NCBI RefSeq assembly: GCF_963169125.1
Contig: NC_084795.1
Span: 138,361,701 to 138,425,700 of the forward strand
DNA: 64,000 nucleotides
Reading direction: 5' to 3'
Source of the DNA: Humulus lupulus
Lineage: Eukaryota; Streptophyta; Magnoliopsida; Rosales; Cannabaceae
A model generated the notes under the pieces. That model was given only the letters and a program-made list of their open reading frames with translations, made no database searches and was not told where the DNA came from. Shown here in pieces: positions 58,920 through 64,000 of this stretch; the stretch's first letter is position 1; the number at the start of each line of letters is the position of its first letter. The position numbers and the translations under genes were made by a program.

Positions 58920-59450
58920 GGACTCATCTTGCAACCTCTAGTTCCGCGTCTTCGTCCTTAGGTCCGATTCCGCCCCCAAATCTCTATCTGTCCTCCTCTT
59001 CTTCCACGATGCAGGCTTCGCTTTTCCTAAGTCCCGATGCCTCCTATACGATGTCTTTTGTCTACTGTCCAGCACACCATTTTCAATAGCGTAGAGCCAT
59101 AACTCACCTGAACTCTCATCAACAACAGGCTTAGCGATGACAGAGATTTCGTGACCTGCAGCCAATTTTTGCAGGGCGGAGCACTAAGATCAATCCAAAA
59201 GTCTCTAAACTTGTTGTTGAGGTTCATGAACATGTTGCAGAAAGACCAAGAGTTATGAACATATCACCGAGGTAGCAGCTCAACTATTAACAATGAACAA
59301 TATTTCAGCTAGACGAGGAGAAGACTTCCAGGCAGTGGTAAGTGCGAGGGATATGCGTAATGTGTTCTGGAAAGATTTGACCGGTTCCAATCACTTGCAC
59401 TATTATCTCTACAACTATGGCATCAACTCCCTTACCAACTTTTTTGTCAG
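58920..59450. pseudogene. Unidentified gene-like fragments
   Basis: Not recognised. The minus strand 59165-58938 reads AAGHEISVIAKPVVDESSGE then WLYAIENGVLDSRQ and a basic tail. The plus strand near 59190-59340 reads KVSKLVVEVHEHVAERPRVM and ARRGEDFQAV followed by a GTAAGT donor-like site. The composition is less AT-rich than the surroundings and looks coding. It may be a captured host gene fragment or an unrecognised transposase piece; I cannot tell which strand is real. Confidence 0.25.
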
Positions 59451-59526
59451 CCATATCTTCCATCACCATTTCTCTAGCGTGATCGTCACCTTTTCATTTG
59501 GGTTCTTGTTAATCTTCTTCTTCTTC

Positions 59527-59549
59527 TATATATATATATATATATATAT
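59527..59549. repeat. (TA)n microsatellite next to a short (TG)n
   Basis: About 11 TA units, then CTCTGTGTGTGTG. Confidence 0.85.
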
Positions 59550-59612
59550 CTCTGTGTGTGTGTATCGTGTATATGTTTTATTTTTATGATGTTTCTTAGT
59601 TTCATGGTTAGT

Positions 59613-60996
59613 TGATAACTCTATTTTAGTGTTGTTTTAGGATGTGTTTTTGTGGTAATCTTGAGTCTTTTTGTTTGTTTTGTGCAAGATTACGCTTGTG
59701 TTTGTCTTTGTTGTAGGATGGTGCTATGAATTATGAGCTAAACGCGGAAAGAAGAGGAAATGGTGGAAAATGGATCTTTTTTTGGTTGTTTGAGTCAAAT
59801 TGGCATCAATGAGGAGTTAGAAGAAGTTTGGATGAAGTTTTGATGAAGGTCGGACTTAAAATGATCAAGTTTTGAAAAAAATAGAATTAGAGTCACGACA
59901 TGGGCATAAGGGCTGCGACTTTAGTAAAGTCAGAAACTCCCCAAATATGGCAGGAATTAATACCATGACATGCCCTTTAGGGCCGCAGCATGATGAGTGG
60001 CAGAGAACAAAGAAAATCTGGGTTTTCACACAGGCCACGACATGGAGTTTAAGGGTCGCGATGCTTGAAGATGAAGGCATAAATCTTCTGGGCATTTTGA
60101 AGACACATGTCGCGGCATGGAAATGCAAGGGTCGCAGCGCACCTCCCTGAAGAGAAAAAGTATCTTATTTAGGTTTAAAACATTATAAATTAAGAGATGG
60201 ATTAGGGTTTTCGAATGACGAATTTTCAGAGAGTCCTTGACGGCTAAGCTTATTTTCTGCATTTTTCTTCTTTAATTTCTTTTCAAGGTTTGGATATTAA
60301 AGATGATAACATTTATTTTTATGGTGTTAGCTATGTTTGTCATGAACTAAATATTTTTCTCTAGGGTTTAATGTAGTCACTTTGATATTTGTTAATTTTT
60401 TATGAAGTTTATATAATTTTTTCTTCTTCTATCCTTTATCTATATGATTTGTGCTTAATGTGTGTGGATAATTGATCACTATTTACATGATTTATGATTT
60501 TGATTCGAGATCCGAGAGGGGGGAGTTGAATATTCTATTATCATATAGACATAAATTACATATAAGACGATATTACCTATATGGTTTGTGTAGCATTTAG
60601 GGTTTCTATGCTTCACGTATGCTATATGTTAAAACTTATCACAGATATGTAGAAAGTTTGCATATAGGTTGAGATCCTTTTATCTTGAAAAAGAATTAGG
60701 ATTGTTTTAGTTAACCCGCTATTAGGATAGACATTGAAGAATTATATGCACTGATTAGTAAGATTAACATGTTGAAAGTTGATGAAGTTAGTACGCTATG
60801 TTTTTAAATTCTTGAATCAATCTTTATTATTGCAAATTTTATTTCAATTTTAAGTCTTAGTTTAAAAATCACTCTATTTTCGACAGCCAAATAGAAATTT
60901 AAAAGCAATTATTGGTAATTGGTTGATAGTCCTTGCGAGAATGATACTTTACTTACTATTTTATTACTTGAATCGATTATCTATATTTGCACATCA
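59613..60996 (+). mobile_element. Athila-like solo LTR (about 1.38 kb)
   Basis: Starts TGATAACTC, a frequent Athila LTR start, contains 'gagctaaacgcggaaagaag', and ends near 'gtccttgcgagaatgatact' and TTGCACATCA. No PBS follows, so it is taken as solo or truncated. Flanking 5-mers do not match, so the ends are approximate. A GC-rich module of four repeats (59889-60140) lies inside. No gene; the ORFs at 59865-60262 are chance frames in this module. Confidence 0.5.
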
Positions 60997-61070
60997 TATT
61001 TTACTGATCATGTTTTTGGTGGTGAGTGTTTTCCATTAATGAAAGCAACAAAAGAAATGTGCATATTGAA

Positions 61071-61092
61071 TATATATATATATATATATATA
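61071..61092. repeat. (TA)n microsatellite
   Basis: About 11 TA units. Confidence 0.85.
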
Positions 61093-61179
61093 AATATAAC
61101 GTATAGTCATCATAGTAAAATATATATATGTTATAGTATATAGAGGGCTATAATGTTTTGGGGGAGTATTGCAAGTTTC

Positions 61180-61610
61180 AATTTTTAGTATATTTGTTAT
61201 TAATTTAATTTAAGTTTTTTTAGTATACTTACAATTTTAGTTTATATTTAATATATGCTGGGTTGTTTTTTAGTTGCTTTGTGTTGTTTTTTTAGTTGTT
61301 TAGATTTATGTATAGTTGTTTTCATGTTGTTTTTGTGTTATTTTAGATTTATGTATAATTATTTTCACATTCGTTTTTAGTTGTTTTATGTTTATATATA
61401 GTTGTTGTGTTGTTGTGTTGATGTCTAATTGTTGTTTAGTTATTTCAGATATATTTTGAATTTTTGTAAAATAAAAATGTTAGTATGCAATGGGTTGACT
61501 TATAGTTGTTGTTTGATTGTTGTTTTTAGTTGTCTTTAAATGTGTGTAGTATGCAATTAGTTAATATTTAGTTGTTGTCTTATTATTGGTTTTTAGTTGT
61601 TTCGTTGACA
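61180..61610. repeat. Degenerate TTAGTTGTTTT repeat zone
   Basis: Many irregular copies of TAGTTGTT(T) separated by AT-rich filler. No coding content. Confidence 0.6.
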
Positions 61611-62585
61611 CCGTATTTTTTGTAAATATAAAACTAAAAAAAAAACGTAATTTTGAAAAATTAAGGTAGTATTTTTTTTTTTAAAAAAAATCAGGGACAA
61701 TAAAAAAGTAAAAAATCACCAAAAAAAAGTATAGTTTTGAAACTCCTACCTTTTATGGAGGAACATTTCAGAGAAATATATTTATTTAATTAAGAATTTT
61801 ATTCTTTATTATGTATATATCTTTATTTTCTGAAAGAAGCTACTTTGGGGAATCCTTGTTTTCATACAAAGGATTTTAACTTAATTCCTTATTTAATCCA
61901 GTGCATTTTTTGGTATTAATACATTGTTAATCATATGGAATTTTTAGTCAAAGATTATTTTATATTAAGGGACTTCTTCCTTGATTATAAATTATCTTCT
62001 TATTAAAATTATGATTGGTTGCAATATTTTTTCCATGTTTATTGTGATACTTCTGTGTGCTAGCCATTATCATTCAAATGCAGATATTGTTCCTGACTCT
62101 ATCTATAAATGAATGTAGATGAATTTCAGTCCAGGTTCATTCCCAACTTCCCTAACAGACTGGCGATCCAAGCTAAGTGAATCATTCCAGAAGTGGAGTG
62201 TTTATTGATTGTCTTTTCTATTTATAGTATCACTGCGATCTTTATTATAGGATTTTTTTAGATAAAGAATATTTATATTTAAGGGTTTATATCCTTTATA
62301 TGAAATTCTTTAACTTTCGAAAAGATCACAAATATTGTCATATTTGTTGTAATTGATATATGGTAATATTATGATATTTAACGAAGGATTTGTTCGTGAT
62401 CCTTTCATGCCAATGAATCAAGATGGCTTTCAGACTAGGTTCATCCAATCTACCTCATCGACTCATCATACTAATTGGATAGGGTGGCTATGCGAGTCGT
62501 CATAATCATAAATTTAAAGAATGTTGCAGATTTCTTACTAATAGCTAGGAGATTTCGTGGATCATTACTTGGTCACTCATTTAGC

Positions 62586-62594
62586 TATAAATAG
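62586..62594 (+). promoter_or_regulatory. TATA box in the SIRE-like LTR
   Basis: TATAAATAG followed about 30 bases on by a likely transcript start zone. Confidence 0.45.
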
Positions 62595-63399
62595 GACTTC
62601 CAAACACTAGACATCTTGATCTCTCCCATTCCTTATCTTTGTATGTCTTTGTAATACGTCAGAGTTTATTATGTGAGGTTAAGAGTGGTTTTCTTAATCT
62701 AGTAATTGTGTAGTTGTACTACTCATTTTGTGTAACTGTGTTCATTGTCTACTTTAGGAGGAAGAAGCCATATCTATTCACACCAACCTTTTTTTATCAT
62801 TTTCTTCAAGAGAAGACTTATACAAGCCTTTCTTAGAAGAAAAAAACATCTTCGGGAGAAGAATTGAAAAACTTGCTTCTGGAGGAAGCACGCAACGAGT
62901 TCGGGAGAAGTTACAACACCAAAACATTAAAGGGATTTCAAGTGTGAAGGTGCAAGAAGAAATAGTGATTGGGAAGACGATACCCAACCTTGCGACATTG
63001 AAGTAGACGAATTCTACTTGTGTTTAAGACAATTGTATTGTGTATCACTGATCTCTTACTAATCATGTTTATTCTCTGGGCGTGGCTCTATGGACTAGGG
63101 AAATCGAGCCATGTAAAAATTGCATAAGTCATTTAATTTTTTTAGTTATTTAAGTTTTTAACATTCAACACTTTGTGAGCAATATGATCAATCATTTAGT
63201 CCTTTTGACATATCAGATTGCGAACTTGATTAATCAACTTTTTATGTTTTCGCTTTAAGAAAAAAATTATATGCTTAATCACTTGGTAATACTATAAAAA
63301 TGTGAATTTCATTATGCATTATACTGTTGAGTCCATTCTCACAAAAAACTTTAATTGGGTGTTTGACAAAAAAAATGAGTAATCAAACTTGAAGAGGAA

Positions 63400-64000
63400 A
63401 AGTTGAGGAATTGGTCAAGTGTCTCACTATGATAAGTTCATGAAGGAGTTAAGCACTACGAAACAAAAGTTGAAAGGTGATGAGAAAATAAATGTGGGGG
63501 AGATCGTGTCTGTTGTTCTCCAAAGGTAACTTCGTCCTAAGTGCAAGGACCTTGGGATGTGTTACAATTCCATGGACCATTCGCAAAACCAAGTTTGCTC
63601 ATTCTATGATAGATTTATGAGCATCTATTAATGTTATGTATTATTCTACTTATGCTTATGCTTCATTCAATCTTGGGCCATTAAAAGAGACTGTTATAAT
63701 CCTGTTGGCTAACAATTCTAATGCTTATCCCCTAGGGGTAGTTAAAGATGTTTTAATGTAGATTAATGGACTAGTCTTTCAATTGGAGATGGAGGATCAG
63801 TTATTATCTAATCCTACACCAATTCTATTTGGGAGGTGCTAACTATAAGTATGAAATTTGAAGTTAAAGCAAGAACACTTATGATGGAATTTGATGACGA
63901 AGTGGTCAAATTCAATGTACTTGAGGCTAAGGATAAGTATATAGGGAAGGAACTTATTTTTAATGACCCAACAAAACAATCCTAAGTAAAGCACTACATC
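63400..64000 (+). pseudogene. Gypsy (Athila-like) gag-protease junction fragment
   Basis: Plus strand blocks in shifting frames: YDKFMKELSTTKQKLKGDEK, INVGEIVSVVLQR, then the retropepsin zone (TKFAHSMID, ASINVMYYSTY), FNLGPLKETV, NAYPLGVVKDVL, NPTPILFG and MEFDDEVVKFNVLEA. This is the aspartic protease region of plant gypsy polyproteins. Stops and indels are frequent. It continues past the window edge, where RT would be expected. Confidence 0.7.

Larger units (their letters stand above)
58850..61760. other. Inserted block with gene-like fragment and Athila-like LTR
   Basis: Its ends carry loosely matching inverted sequences (ATTTTTTTTACTTT at about 58852 and, reversed, ATTTTTTACTTTTTT at about 61701), suggesting a DNA transposon of MULE or similar type, but no clear TSD. 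Inside are 58920-59450 (gene-like), dinucleotide repeats, an LTR (59613-60996) and a T-rich repeat zone (61180-61610). Confidence 0.3.
58191..63170 (+). mobile_element. SIRE-like copia 3' LTR, interrupted by about 2.9 kb
   Basis: Starts TGTAAAACCTG right after the PPT. LTR-like sequence seems to resume near 61760, with a TATA box (62586-62594) and an R/U5-like part with 'gggcgtggctctatggac' (about 63077) and 'gagccatgtaaaaatt', ending near ACATTCAACA (63170). The two parts total about 2 kb. The boundaries of the inserted block are uncertain. Confidence 0.45.

Noticed and set aside
59865..60262. Overlapping ORFs with Cys/Met-rich text
   Set aside because: They follow the GC-rich repeat module inside an LTR and have no homologous domain I recognise.

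Overview
This is plant nuclear DNA from a repeat-rich, heterochromatin-like region. It is AT-rich with GC-rich islands inside LTRs. The angiosperm-type mobile elements are Ty3-gypsy Tat, Athila and Tekay lineages, a Ty1-copia SIRE-like fragment and a CACTA DNA transposon. I cannot name the species; a dicot is likely. I found no host protein-coding gene I can defend, and no tRNA, rRNA or CRISPR. Nearly every coding stretch is a decayed transposon gene, so most genes are listed as pseudogenes.

Layout. 1-2665: an Athila-derived element that appears non-autonomous (LTR part, PBS, one ORF, PPT, LTR stump). 2666-4830: gag fragment and LTR of a minus-strand Tat-like element (Tat-3). 4831-9250: old AT-rich repeat DNA with tandem duplications, which resumes at 54022. 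Between these lies a nest of about 44.8 kb. A solo chromovirus LTR (9251-11492 plus 54002-54021, TSD ATGTT) was hit by a Tat element (Tat-2, 11493-54001). Tat-2's left LTR was hit by a Tekay element (11648-30836, TSD CTTCA). Tekay then received a CACTA transposon (11702-16969, TSD TTA), a solo LTR in gag (23353-25599, TSD CCCAA) and a solo LTR in its right LTR (26424-28819, TSD AAATA). Tat-2's internal region separately received a younger full-length element (Tat-1, 33884-46255, TSD ATTGA, two 752-bp LTRs about 97-98% identical by eye).

54027-64000: further fragments. These are an antisense-type ORF remnant and LTR of a fourth Tat-like element, a SIRE/copia-like 3' end with an LTR interrupted by about 2.9 kb, an Athila-like LTR at 59613-60996, and a degraded gypsy retropepsin region at the right edge.

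How the parts work together. Tat-1 on the minus strand reads LTR, PBS, gag, protease, RT, RNase H, integrase, an internal PPT-like copy, four 119-bp tandem repeats, an ORF coded on the opposite (plus) strand with three phase-consistent candidate introns, terminal PPT, LTR. Tat-2 shows the same order in older form. The antisense ORF, the tandem repeats and the duplicated PPT are the most interesting structures in the window.
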